DNA of 64,000 nt. Origin: Rhododendron vialii. Taxonomy: Eukaryota; Streptophyta; Magnoliopsida; Ericales; Ericaceae. Shown in pieces: positions 33,115 to 45,000 of this stretch (positions within the stretch are counted from its first letter, which is position 1; the number at the start of each line of letters is the position of its first letter). The notes beneath the pieces were generated by a model that saw only the letters and a program-made list of their open reading frames with translations, was not told where the DNA came from and did no database searches. The position numbers and the translations under genes are program-made. The stretch lies in NCBI RefSeq assembly GCF_030253575.1, contig NC_080564.1, positions 6,492,501 through 6,556,500 on the forward strand, written 5' to 3'.

Positions 33115-35312
33115 AAAAAATTTGTTCAGGGTTTACTATAGCATGTTTGTAACCCATCAAGTCCACTTCTTAAGTTTGTAACCCCTCTAGTTCACTGGTA
33201 ATATTTTGTAAGGCCTTAAATCCATTTTATTTTAAAAAAAATAAATTTACAAGACAAAAATGCCCTTTTAGGGTTTTAATCATACTCTCTCTCTCTCTCT
33301 TCGTCCGACCACCACCACCACCCCCACCGTCGCCCCACCCCCAGTGTCACCATCACACCACCACATCTGCTACCACGACCACCATCGCCCCACCACCACC
33401 ACAACACCGCCACCGCCGCCGCCACAACTGTCAAAAACTCACATATAACGTTATAGATTTTACTCTCTTTTTTTTGTTTTGAAATTTTGATTACTCTCTC
33501 CACATTCTAAATCTCACCAACTCTGTCGCTCCACAGATAACATTATATGTTTAGGTCTGTTAGGCCGCTGCGCGAACCAATTCATATAAAGTTGTTTATG
33601 GTTATATATGATTATGTTTATGCATATATATATATATATATATATATATTAAAGTTTTAACAAATAACAGTCATTGAAACCATTACATCCGACAATCAAA
33701 ACATCTGTATTCAAAATAAATAAAAAATGGATTCAGAGTCTGCTATTGTTCAACTACATAGTTATAAATTTGATCGATAGATCTACAAAACGGATTCAGA
33801 GTCTTCTGAATAGCAATATGAAAACAAGACAAAGAAATTACACCAAAAGACTTTAACCAAATTAAAATTCTAAATCTAATGTTTTTGGCTATCTTGTCAG
33901 GCTCAACATGCCTAATGTGCCTCTTCAACGTCATGAGGTACCTTTGGTAGAAGGATTTAATGTGGAGGGCTCTTTTAAGATTGGAGTTCATCCTAAACTC
34001 CATTTATCACGATGTCATTGTGGTGATGAAACCATACTCCTATTTCTTTTGGATTTGTCATTTCTGCATATATAAGAAAAAAGTTAAACAGATGGAAACA
34101 TATAGCTTTATATGTTAAAAAAATGATTCAAGAATTCGTATGTTATTATATATGTTTCATGATATCAACTGTCAAACGAAAACCTAAACATTATATAGAT
34201 CATGATACACTATAACAGAAAATCACATATAACCATATATATTAGGAATGATGGCATGATACAGGGTACAAAATTTGATATATAACTATATGTGCCTCAT
34301 ATACAGAAAACAGACCATATTTTTTTTAAATATGGTTATATGTACAAATAAAACTAATATATATTTATACACGAAAACTAATAAACTACTAAATTTATGT
34401 TATTGAATTGATCCACGCAGCGGCCTATAAACTTGAATATATAACCATATATATTCACAGAATAAAATGACAATCGAACAAAATAACAAAATACCATACA
34501 TATTCACAGAACAAAATGACATACATAAACAACCAAAAGAAAAATATATAATGTCATATAATGTTACGCGAGTTACAATGTTATATGTTTACATTTGACC
34601 TAATTATATTACAATTTGTACGTAATTAGGGTTATATGTTAAAGAATCCGATGTAAACATATAGCATTATATGTTCTTCCACTGCAATGGAAATGATTTT
34701 AAAAGCTCATATATAATATTATATGATTCCATAAGTTCATCCAAGACCCTAACCAAACCAGATCTGCACAAATAGTAACAAATAACCGTATATGTTCAAC
34801 TCTAAACTAAACTCGACTTACCTGTTTGTGTTGAAAACAATGGTGATGGTGGGAAAGGACAGCGATCTCATTGAGATTTGTGCAGATCTCGTTTGGTGAC
34901 GCGATGGCGACCTATGCCACTTGTCGAACACGACGGTGAGATGCGTTGGCAACGGCGAGGTTGAGACAGGATGCGACGGCGACGGGAAGTGGGTGGAGAC
35001 GGAGACGAAGAAGGGAGGCTGGGACGGAATGTGACAGCGACGAGAGGTGGGTGGCGATGGCGACGATGACAGGAGGCTGAGATGAGAAGCTTGTCCCCCC
35101 TCGGCCCCCCCTTCTCTCTCTCTCTCCGTTGGAAGAAAATAGAAAAGAAACTACATATAGTGGGGTATATATAGGGTTACATATAGTGATTAGAGCTATG
35201 TATAGTGGGTTATATTGGTATTTTTGTAGGCTAGTTAATTTAGTGGGTTATGAAATTTAGAAGTAGACTAAATGGGTTTGAAAACTGTAATAGCGAACCT
35301 ATGAAAAATTTT
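33115..35312. mobile_element. Long-TIR DNA element, about 2.2 kb (Mutator-like candidate)
   Basis: The left end reads AAAAAATTTGTTCAGGGTTT, then TTTGTAACCCATCAAGTCCA. The right end, inverted, reads AAAATTTTTCATAGGTTCGC, then TTCAAACCCATTTAGTCTAC. Inverted similarity continues with AACCCAC/TAACCC blocks for about 100 bp. Candidate flanks AATAAATAT and CATAAATAC agree at 7 of 9. The inside is dominated by ATATAACxATATATG words and ends in GC-rich CCACC and GCGACGG blocks. No transposase. Confidence 0.5.
33615..34800. repeat. Dense ATATAACCATATATG-type short dispersed motifs
   Basis: Over about 1.2 kb many variants of a palindromic word (CATATAACxTTATATG, TATAACCATATATAT, AACATTATATGT) recur at irregular spacing inside the 2.2-kb element. 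They are not a regular tandem array. Confidence 0.6.
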
Positions 35313-35368
35313 CCGACATAAATACTACTCCTACAAGCAAGTAATCATAATCAAACCAAAAGTGTTAT

Positions 35369-35465
35369 GTACAAAGAAATGTTACTCAAAAATAATCCCG
35401 AAATACACTATTTATGACCGATCATAAAAGATCCGGGGTTATTTTCGAGTAACATTTCTTTGTAC
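35369..35465. mobile_element. Small hairpin MITE, 97 bp
   Basis: Arms GTACAAAGAAATGTTACTCA and TGAG/CGAGTAACATTTCTTTGTAC extend about 34 bp with few mismatches; AATAATCCCG pairs with CGGGGTTATT. The loop is near 35405-35430. Confidence 0.75.
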
Positions 35466-35732
35466 CTGGCATCCCTCTAATCAAACACACCCTCGTTAAC
35501 CTTTTAGTGTAAAAATGATATTTTTGCGCTAAAAATGGTTATTTCTCAAAATACTTTGGTAAAAGTGTCAAAATTTTACTTTTTTTATTTCTTTCATTGA
35601 GACAAATCAATAATCCAAAAAAATTTGACGCAACACTAAAAAAACGCAAAAAAATTCAAATAAAAATAAAAATTTGAAAATTAGTTAAGTCTAAAAGAAT
35701 GCAACCTAAGCATGGTTTTCAGAGTAAATTTT

Positions 35733-36130
35733 CGAGGCGGGGGGGCTGCTGTCCCGGCTTTTCGGGCCCACTTCGGTCTCGCTCCGATGATCTGAAACGT
35801 TCACTTTGTAGAGCTCGTCGAGTAAAATAACTATGCAAAAAATCAGATTAATTGGATATCATTAAGTACCTGATCGGAATCTTTTTATCTTAAAAAGAAT
35901 GGATCCGAAACATTGGATCAAATCCATTGTAACCCATGGACCGAGAGTTATATGGGCTCCGATCAGGCACTTAATGATATCCAATTAAGCTGATTTTTTA
36001 CATAGTTATTCTACTCGACGAGCTCTACAAAGTGAACGTTTCAGATCATCGGAGCGAGACCGGAGTGGGCCAGGAAAGCCGGGACAGCAGCACGCTGCTG
36101 CCCCCTTGGGGCAGCAGCCCCCCCGCCTCC
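35733..36130. mobile_element. Mutator-type MITE with exact 9-bp TSD
   Basis: The exact 9-bp duplication GTAAATTTT lies at 35724-35732 and 36131-36139. Terminal inverted repeats start CGAGGCGGGGGGGCTGCTG and, inverted from the right, GGAGGCGGGGGGGCTGCTG, then run about 170 bp inward (GATGATCTGAAACGTTCACT; TTAATTGGATATCATTAAGT). The right arm holds an extra GGCAGCAG/CTGCTGCC hairpin of about 25 bp. 398 bp, non-coding. Confidence 0.92.
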
Positions 36131-36347
36131 GTAAATTTTAGCCTTACAAGTGTCTTAATCAACTCCGTTGGCATTGTCAGTGAACACCCAGACATGGAAT
36201 TGTCAATTATAAATGTCCAGTACTTTTTTTAATTTGACAGCTATCTATTTTTTCTAAAATTTTAAGAGCCCATTGAGTTGGATATTTTGATTTTAGATTT
36301 GTTATAATTATTATCTTCTCAATTTTCAATCATTACTCTTATTTTTT

Positions 36348-36479
36348 AGAAAAATGACTGTCAATGACTTATTTTGATAATTAATACCCGTCAAGAATAT
36401 TTTCAATATTAACAAATATTCTTAGCATAATCTTGGCGGGTATTAATTATCAAAACACGTCATGAGCCGTCATTTTCCC
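36348..36479. mobile_element. Fold-back MITE, TTTTGATAATTAATACCCG family, copy 1
   Basis: Arms AAAAATGACTGTCAATGACT and, inverted from the right, GGGAAAATGACGGCTCATGA; both continue with TTTTGATAATTAATACCCG. Flanks TTATTTTT on both sides suggest an 8-bp TSD. A second copy is at 60225-60357. Confidence 0.82.
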
Positions 36480-37118
36480 TTATTTTTCTCTCTATCTCTC
36501 TTCAATCGTTACATCTATTTTCAATCATTACTCTATTTCGCTTTACACTCATTACCTATAAATCAAAATTCAAAATACCGGCTACAAATAAGGTCTAATT
36601 GATCCAAACGTGATAGCTACCTATTGAAAACGATAATTCAAGCAAATTAATCAATCACCACACCTGGGTTTTTATTCCATGCTCTGAACGATTAAATATG
36701 GAGTTTGGCATAGCTTCCATTGGTAACTCCTTCCTATTTCTAAACTCAATGAAGTGGAAAGCATGAGAAACATAGTATATGCATAACCATCGGCCATGCA
36801 GCCGATGAATCGAATTGTCAAAATCATGAATCAGACCAACCTGATCTATCTGCAAATCAAACCGAAGTATGCTGCGGATAGATACGGATTTAAAAATACT
36901 AATTCTGGCATATTCGATTCGGTTCATGTTCAAACCAAACCATCCGCCACTTAACGCAGAGTCAAGTTAGCCCTAATTACTCATGCCTCTCTCCTTCCCA
37001 AAGACCAAAGGTCCAAAACCCTAACATCTCGCGTCTCTCTCTCTCTGGCCAGTCTCCTATGCCTCTCTCCTCCTCTCTCTTCGACCATCTCCTTCTTCTT
37101 CGGCGATGACCCGCACAC

Positions 37119-37154
<36 letters not shown>

Positions 37155-37469
37155 CATCGCACGATTCTTGACTATAAAAAGGTATATATCAATTTTGATA
37201 CTCGAACAGTCAAACTAATTATGATTCTCGAATTGATTATGATTTCGATTCTTGAACTTATTACGATTTCGATTCTCGAACTTCTTACGATTCTCGAATT
37301 AATTCTGATGAAGTTGGATTCTAATGGACTGATTCAGATCGTATTTCATTCAAAAGTAAAATAGCCACACGGAAATATAAATAGCTGGATGAAGTTGTAA
37401 TTTGTATGTGATTTTGTTTTAGTTTTTTGACGTTATTGGAGAAGACAATCGTATTTTGCGTATTTCGCC
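36480..37469. other. Gene-free stretch with CT tracts
   Basis: CT-rich runs occur at 37036-37150. ATTCTCGAA and ATTCTTGAACT phrases repeat irregularly at 37197-37300. No gene is supported; the minus-strand frame at 36655-36933 has no recognised family. Confidence 0.4.
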
Positions 37470-37479
37470 TAACATCTCC

Positions 37480-37536
<57 letters not shown>

Positions 37537-37613
37537 CAGTTGCTAATAGGACGAGACCGTATTTTGCATGCTGGTTCTGAGTTTTCTGACTTCTGAGATA
37601 GGTATCTATTTCG

Positions 37614-37659
<46 letters not shown>

Positions 37660-37740
37660 GTTGCTGATAGGACGAGACCGTATTTTGCATGTTGGTTCTG
37701 AGTTTTCTGACTTTTGAGGTAGGCATTTATTTTGATCTTT
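37470..37740. repeat. Tandem duplication of a (CT)n-containing unit, about 135 bp x 2
   Basis: Each unit has a long (CT)n run, then GCAGTTGCTxATAGGACGAG, GACCGTATTTTGCATG and TGGTTCTGAGTTTTCTGACT. The CT runs differ in length (about 52 and 38 bp). A shorter related GTATTTTGCGTATTTCGCC precedes them. Confidence 0.88.
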
Positions 37741-38103
37741 TTCTTAGGCGGCGGGACCCTTTTTTCCTTTCTTTTTGTTCATATCTCAAGCGGCGGGACC
37801 ATTTTTCTAGAATAACATTGGGTGAAAAATAAATAAAGAAAAACAATTAAGATTGATGTTAATTAATTAATGGATCTTCAAACTGAATTTGGAAAACTTA
37901 GATTACTCCATAAGCTAGGATTTGCAAGTACAAACATTCTTGATTATTTTCTCTAGTACTTCTCAAGTAATTATTACAACGGATTATACAAACACTATAT
38001 TGTTATGTCATAACCGATGGTTGGCCTAGTAGTACCGACCAAACCCTAGAAACAACAACATCTAGCTTAGCTATTAGTACGATCGAGCTTATATATTAAT
38101 CGT

Positions 38104-39257
38104 CTATCCCGTAATCAAGCTCCTAATAATAGCAGCCTCGGCGCTATCGGCTTCGATGGTTTCCAACAGTTGCGAAAGCCGGTCGCTCAGGTCGTCCACC
38201 TCTCTGTTCAAGTTCTTAATGTAGTTGCATGTCTCCTGTAACACCTTCGATGCCGAAACCTACACACATGCATATTATTCGAAACTATCAATATAAACAC
38301 GTAACAGATACGTACTTCGACAACTTTAGCACAACGTTCGCGTCACATTATCGCAGGCCAACTTAACCATAGGACTACAAAGTAGTCCGGCCCTATATGT
38401 TTGTTGGAATAATTGTACCATGTTGTCTTGGGGGGAAAATAACTAAATAAACAGCTATGGTAAAACACAGGTTCGGTGAAGTACTACACTGTGTAAGATT
38501 AACCAAAAAAATTAATAAGAGTTATGGTAGAAATTTATATAACGTGTGTATATATCATCAATATATCATTCTCTTATGTGTAGCGTAGTGGTCTCTATTG
38601 CGGTCGTCTTGCCTTCATTGTTATACTGTATAAAACACATCTTTGTTGGATGCAACGCGTATAGTCACTGTAGACTTCTCTATCGTTTGTGTACTTTCAC
38701 GCCCCACATGTCTTAGCCTGTCATATTTATTAGCTTGTTGGGTTAGACTAAAGATATCGAACTCCTAATTATTTTTTTTATCAAACCGAAAATTCTTAAG
38801 ATAAGAAGGGAATAGGTCGATCGTATACACACGCAAATCTACTTATATATTAATGATACACTAGCATATGCTTGTACGTCCGAACATACGTACAAACACT
38901 AAAACAAGCGTACATGCACGAATGTAGATAGAATTCGTTGGAAATTCAGATAGGAGCAATTAAACAATCATAATTCTAAAACACAACTCCAGATACAATG
39001 CATCGAGATTCGTTCGATGCATGTCGGTCCACATGTATATATTCTAACGGTTCTGGACACAGTTGTGTTCGGAATTTGTCTTCCTAAACTTTTCCTTTAG
39101 ATAGGTAGAGAGAGATAGAGATAAATACCTTACCGGAGCGCCTAGTTCGAATCTCAGGAAGAAGTTGCTGTAACCTCGACACGAGACTAATGATTTGGTC
39201 ATCCGAGATCCTAGAAGTAGTACTCCCGGATGACTGCCTCGACCTTCTACCAGACAT
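38104..39257 (-). CDS. PRE/KIDARI-type atypical bHLH protein, two exons
   Basis: Exon 1 is complement 39129-39257 (43 codons, [20 protein letters not shown]), exon 2 complement 38104-38259 (51 codons plus TAG). Junction [15 protein letters not shown] is phase 0, donor AAG|GTATTT, acceptor TGTAG|GTTTCG, intron 869 bp. Product 94 residues; the family is usually 90-105. Helix 1 ([16 protein letters not shown]), loop and helix 2 ([20 protein letters not shown]) are clear, but the basic DNA-contact residues are absent. Such proteins act in the nucleus by pairing with growth-inhibiting bHLH factors, promoting cell elongation in gibberellin, brassinosteroid and light responses. The start is the first ATG of the frame. 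Intact; the exact paralogue (PRE1-6) cannot be assigned. Confidence 0.95.
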
Positions 39258-39459
39258 CTTAATTTGCACTATGGGATGTCAGCAATTTGAGCCGAGCTAT
39301 TTGGTTTACTATGTAAGAGAGGGGAGAGAGAGAATTATAGAGAGAAGTGTGGGAAGAAAAGCTAGCTTCTTTCTCAAAGCACAAACGGTAGGCTTGTTAT
39401 TAAAGAAGAAGAACTATGGAACATCTAGTGTTAGATATGCACTATAAATGAAGGGGAAG

Positions 39460-39507
<48 letters not shown>

Positions 39508-39660
39508 TGATGTTGGACATGAAGAAGACAATTGCATTGGAGAAAGAAGTGTCGCATTGGCTTGTTATTTGTGTGTGTGTGAGAGAAAGAGAGAGAGTGT
39601 GTGTGAGAGAGAGAGGACACAGACCATGTTTACTTTTTTCTGTGTGCTTCCAATTTGGGA
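39258..39660 (-). promoter_or_regulatory. 5' leader and core promoter of the PRE-type gene, with (GA)n and (GT)n tracts
   Basis: Upstream of the bHLH start on the minus strand. A GA run at 39462-39504 is followed by mixed GT/GA repeats at 39571-39615. These create spurious frames. No other gene fits here. Confidence 0.5.
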
Positions 39661-40843
39661 TTTGATTTCAAGTGAAGGTGTTTGTTTTTGAGTTAACAAA
39701 GTGGGCCTTAATGTACATGTCTGAATACACATGACCATGTGACTATCATTGGGTAATTAATAATTATCATCTCCTCCATATATATTCACCACCCACCCAA
39801 TCAAATTTTCCGACAGTATATGTCAAGAAAATAACTGTACCTTTTGTTTTTTTGTTTTTTTTTTTGGTATTAGAAATTGCAATTGAGGTCTAAATACAAT
39901 AAAGCCCCGTTCCACTAATTTTTTTTATATTTTTTAAATATTTATTTTCTGTTTTACAAAACAAATCATTTTTTCACAATATATTACTTTAATTCAAAAA
40001 ATAAGTACTTATTTTAGTTAGTGTAATACACCCTAAGAGAATTTCTAGGGTTGTTTTGACTCGTGCATTATTTTCTAACTAAGAATCCAATCAAATTAAT
40101 AAACCGACAAATTTGGGAGAAAAATCCCACTTACCACTAATTCATGGGCCAATTAAAGTCGAGATGAAACGTCGTATAAACTATCACCCTGATTACACAC
40201 GAATTGACGTTAAGCAAAACAAGAGTCAAATCACAAACCAAAGGCTAATTGAGATTACTCATTGCCAGCCGTCAGGTGACTATCACCATGTTTTTTTATT
40301 TTATTTTATAGGCAACTATCACCATGTTAATTCCTCTTATCTTTGATTGTTAAAAGTCCCTCTTAGTTATTTTTTGTTACTCTTCCATATATATTTCTTT
40401 CCATGTCAAATAAAGGGAGGTAAAAAAAGTTAATTACTTTTCCTCCCCCTTTTCCTTTTCCCCCCACGTATTTGCCTTAATTATTGTAATTAATCTCTAG
40501 TTTTTTGCTTAACCATTGCCGACAACTTGCGTACCTAAGATATTAACCACTGACAATAAAAACTACTAGTACGTACTACTAGAAACTTTTATATTCTGTT
40601 TGCTGTTAAGTGTTATTAACGGATCGATCTACTAATTAATTAATCAAATATCCTTGAAGATTATGTTGGATTAGACAACTTAATACAGGCTTATTAGGAA
40701 ACAGCGACAACTCCTTGCTAGAGGAAACTTCGTGACCACATAAACAAATTCCCGTATGACTTGAAGACGACTTCACTTTCTCATCTTTATTACCGTACCA
40801 AATTTACGCAGAAAGTTCACTGTGTGGATTGTATGCACAAAAA
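39661..40843. other. Gene-free stretch
   Basis: Contains a copy of the AAATAAGTACTTATTTT MITE family at about 39903-40035 (GCCCCGTTCCACTAA to AATAAGTACTTATTTTAG). No gene supported. Confidence 0.45.
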
Positions 40844-40955
40844 TGCTAGAGGCACATCACCCCCAACCACACCCTCTCACATACAGGCGGATCCCACTGA
40901 AACGGGACCCGCCTGTATGTGAGAGGGTGTGGTTGGGGGTGATGTGCCCCTAGCA
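40844..40955. mobile_element. Hairpin MITE, TGCTAGAGGCACATC family, copy 2
   Basis: Arms TGCTAGAGGCACATCACCCC and GGGGTGATGTGCCCCTAGCA extend inward through CACCCTCTCACATACAGGCG/CGCCTGTATGTGAGAGGGTG, about 50 bp with two or three mismatches, loop of about 12 bp. Ends match copy 1 at 23489. TTGTATGCAC occurs on both sides (40829 and 40965), a possible TSD. Confidence 0.88.
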
Positions 40956-40976
40956 CTACTCATCTTGTATGCACGG

Positions 40977-41609
40977 CAGTGGCGGAGCCAGAATTTGGTC
41001 GTGATGAGGTGGCACCAATCGATATAAATCTAGTTACATATTGTGCAGAGAAAAATACGAAGATAAAAATTTTAGTGTATTGTTTTGTCGTAGGCTTTTT
41101 TTTTTTTTTTTTGAAGAAAAAAAAATAAATGGTTGCTTAACCTCACTTATGGTATGCAAATACAAGATATTACGATATTAATTTTTCTAGATTCAAACAG
41201 GTCGTTCTCTAAATTATAATTTTTACAATATTTATGCAAAATATTGCACAAGCATAAATACCTAGCTAATCGAATCACATTAGTTTGTTAAAAAAAATGA
41301 GTGTTCGAATGGTTCACATAAAAATTTAATGTCCAAATGAATCATGTTGCTTTTCAAGTGGGAAAAAAATACAAATTTTGTAGGAATTTATGCAAAAATT
41401 TAGAGCGAGAGATGAGCTTTAAAGAACAGAAAGGGTTTAAAAAAGAAAAGAACAAACATGCTTTAATTTACCACCAAAGCAGAGCATGAGGTTGTGTCTT
41501 TTTCTTCACATATTTTTCATTTTACCTTTTTACGTGTAAATTTTTTTAAAAAAGTTTTTCTACGATCGGGGGTGGCACGTGCCACCTCCCCTAATTGCCT
41601 CCGGCCCTG
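40977..41609. mobile_element. Non-autonomous hAT element
   Basis: Termini CAGTGGCGGAGCCAG and TTGCCTCCGGCCCTG; flanks ATGCACGG (40969-40976) and ATGCACAG (41610-41617) agree at 7 of 8. 633 bp, AT-rich interior, no transposase. Confidence 0.75.
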
Positions 41610-43324
41610 ATGCACAGTACATGAATAGCTCTAGAGCAATGTTGTAGATCCAGATGCTTGAATAAAGATCCACAAACTGATGTTCCGGCCGCTCGATGTA
41701 GGTGGTCTCACGCTACAACCACATTGTGGAATAGATCAAGTTAGTAAAGAAGTTTTATAAACACAGGTCTAAAACTGTTCATGAGTACTCCCTAACTTGA
41801 ATACATTGCGGGGTTGAATGTACAAGTTATATACGCAAATAAATTGACATATGACTAGGGCTGTTTAACGAAACGAGCAATTTGCAAGCTCGGCTCGTTA
41901 AGTATAAATGAGTCAAGCTCGATCTCGAGTTTTCTGCTCGTTTATTAGCTCAGCTCATTCGACAAAAACTCGGTTCGTTAAGAGAGGCTCAGCTCAATTA
42001 AAGAGGCTCGTTTAATAAATAACTAAACTCGGCTCGTCGAGCTCAAATTTTTTAACTTGTTTAGTAAACAAGCCGAGCTCGAGCTCGACAAAGCTCAGCT
42101 CATTTATAGCCCTACATATAAATGACTGCTATACAAGAAAATATGCTTGATACTTGGGTTGTAAAACAGCCTTGAAATCTTCTCAGATCTTCGCATACTT
42201 GGGTTGTGAAACAACCTTCAAATCTTCCCCTAATTGCTGTCCAATAAATCCTCCTTCTTCAAACACTTTGGTCACATGTGGTATATCTTTGATCTTGGGA
42301 TGTGATTGCTTCAATAGTTAGGTTCATCCAAGGATTCGTATTTGAATGATACAAGGGACACGAGCCAACATGTCATCACAACGAGAAAAACCTGACATCT
42401 CAAGTCCTAGCAATTGCGTGCCGCCCAAGCCCTGAAGAAAGAATGAATATCGTATCCCAATAAGATTTTTTGAGCTCGAAATTGTCATGAGCGTTCTTTT
42501 CATCATTTGAGCTATTACTTCCGTATAAGCTCAAGTGTATACAACTAGTGTAAAAACAAAAGTTGATGAAGTAATCCAAGCCCAAGATTTTATCACATTT
42601 ATTTTTACACGAATATAAGACAAGTATGGTTTTTCATAAATTAGGACTGAATCATGTTGCTGCAAATAAAAATTCTTAGTGTTTTGAGTGATTTTTATAT
42701 CTTTTTATATCTCACTTTGGTAATGATCATTTGCATAACAGGCCTTTTCTAAATAAAAAAAAATGATGCGTAACATGTCAAACAAAAGCAAACTTTTATA
42801 TTGAATGATCCACTCACTCAAACTTAAAAATGAACTAAATCATCGTGGTAGATTCTTAATTTTGTAGGTTTAGAAGTCTAAAATATTATGGCATATTGCA
42901 ATGTTATGAATCAAATATGAAAAGACCTGACCGTCGGTAGATAGTTGAATCGATTCCCGAGATTAGCCTAGATTCGTGGCGTAAGTCATAAAGAAACACA
43001 GAGAAATAATTGAATCCCGAGGAGTACTTGATCACCAAATTTTTACACTCCCTATAATAATTGAATTTCCCACCTTGTTAGGGACATAACCACGAGAGTG
43101 TCGCAACCTTAATTGTCAAAGGGTTTAATGTCACATGACTTTCCAGACAGGACACGTGGCATGTCCAGAGCCTAGTACCTAAATTATAGGAAAGAGAGTG
43201 TGCCCGAGAGGCAAAGAAATTAAAAACCTCCCACGCCTTTGCCGACCGTTGTCACGTGACACCAGGATCGAATTGTTGACCCCCACAGTAGATCTCATCT
43301 CAGTTTGCCCCATGATATTACTAA
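41610..43324. other. Gene-free region with GAGCTCGAG repeat copy 3
   Basis: The dispersed repeat occupies about 41860-42115 (ACGAGCAATTTGCAAGCTCG to CGAGCTCGAGCTCGAC). The rest is unassigned. A minus-strand frame at 42324-42506 (LGGTQLLGLEMSGFSRCDDM) reads like a decayed coding fragment but no family was recognised. Confidence 0.45.
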
Positions 43325-43496
43325 GTGAATAAATTATTTACACCGTCGGTGTAAACATTTGTTTTTTCTAAATCAATTGCATTGCGACACGTGTCAAAAT
43401 AGTGGTCCTAATTAATAAAACGTGGCGACGTGGCGCAATACAATTGATTTGGAGAAAATAAATATTTACACCGGCGATGTAAAGAATTTATTCTCT
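43325..43496. mobile_element. hAT-type MITE with exact 8-bp TSD
   Basis: Exact duplication ATTACTAA at 43317-43324 and 43497-43504. Arms GTGAATAAATTATTTACACC and, inverted from the right, AGAGAATAAATTCTTTACAT; both continue with CG(T/C)CGGTGTAAA. 172 bp. Confidence 0.9.
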
Positions 43497-43504
43497 ATTA
43501 CTAA

Positions 43505-45000
43505 TGCAATTCGAATTGCGCTAATTAACCACAAAGGAGTTTCTCTCTTTTCAATAGTTGAGGTGGCAAGTCGCGCACCTCAACTATTTGCCGAGCCCTG
43601 AAGTTAATAATCGGACAAACCCTCCAGCAGTCCCAAACTTTCGAATGTTTGGTCTTCTCGAAATTCGACATTGCGACCTCACGGAACACAAACACCTGTT
43701 TATTTCTCATGTGCTAATTAACAAGGAACGAGTTCAACACATAATCTCTCTCTCTCTCCCTCGCTCGCTCTCGCCCAGTGTGCATGTGCCAGGAAAACCC
43801 TGTGTAAATGTTTTAATTACTATGCATCTTAAAAGTTCAATGATTATAAAGCTTCTCTCTCTCTCTAAGATTTCAACATAGAAGAGCACATAAACATCAA
43901 CAGAAAGATAACTAAAATAATTAATTAGTCGGGAGAGTTGCAGACTAATTATGACTTGGGCAAACCAAATCTACTTAATTACGTAACCCCAAATATTCGG
44001 TGCTTAACTAAACCTCTTGTATATTTCATGATTTGAAGGATACTGGGTATTGACGTAAAAAGTCTAGTGTTGTTCATCAGAAATATTGGTAAGGGTCCAA
44101 GGAGTCATTGGGAATCCCCTAAGCTTTTAGGGAGGCCCCAAACTACTGACTGACAAGTTGTTAAAAGAAAACTTTTTAATATATATGATGAAACCACCAA
44201 CATGAATTAATGCAATAAAATCAGAACACGATCAAAACCTGAAAATCGATGGAAATAAAATGGTGATCAGCGCGAGTACTGTTGCACTCAGATTTGTCTT
44301 CGTTGTGATTCGTTTCTGCTACGGTTCCTACGGGTTGGATGGACGCCCATATCCCATCATTACTTGATCGAACCCCTGCAGAAGTAGCACTACAATCTTT
44401 AGATTTTTTGAACTAAACTTGTATTTGTACTCTCAAGCTCAAAAGTATTAACATGAGTTCTACTGAAAATGAATAGAGGAAAAGATACTCATATAGTCAC
44501 TAGGAAAAGGATAACCTGACCTGTTCATAAAGTTGACATCAGCCCATAACAAATAGGGGTTACTCAAAAGACAGGACTCCAAATCGAATCAATTTTGGGT
44601 CAAAACTTCATTCAGGTGTTTCTTTTATACTGTTACAAACCCTTAGTTTAAATAGTATATCTATTGTTTTCAATGTTTCAATCCCTTAGTTTAAATAGTA
44701 TCTATTGTTTTCAATGTTTCAAAATGGCACAATTGTAAAATAGTAAAAAATGAAAAGAGATGCTGAAAAAATTGAATTATTTCTCTCCTCTCTCTCTCTC
44801 TCTCTCTAAAGCTTAAAATCTTATAATATGTATAACTTAAAAATCAAATATGTACAACTAAAAGAATTTAACGCCGACTCAAGGTATGAAATTGAATTAA
44901 AGGCCCAGTACGCCAAATAGTAAAGAAAAATCGCAAAAGTAGTAGGGATCAAGACGATTTTTAAAAATAACCAAAGCTCTTCGTGGATACCAACCGACTA
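43505..45000. other. Gene-free stretch
   Basis: CT runs at 43743-43765, 43851-43868 and 44787-44806. A tandem duplication of about 49 bp (CCTTAGTTTAAATAGTAT, TCTATTGTTTTCAATGTTTC) lies at about 44640-44730. No gene supported. Confidence 0.45.

Noticed and set aside
33276..33503. Frame with WWWWGDGG and VVAAAVAVLWWWW
   Set aside because: Low-complexity CCACCACC sequence read on the reverse strand.
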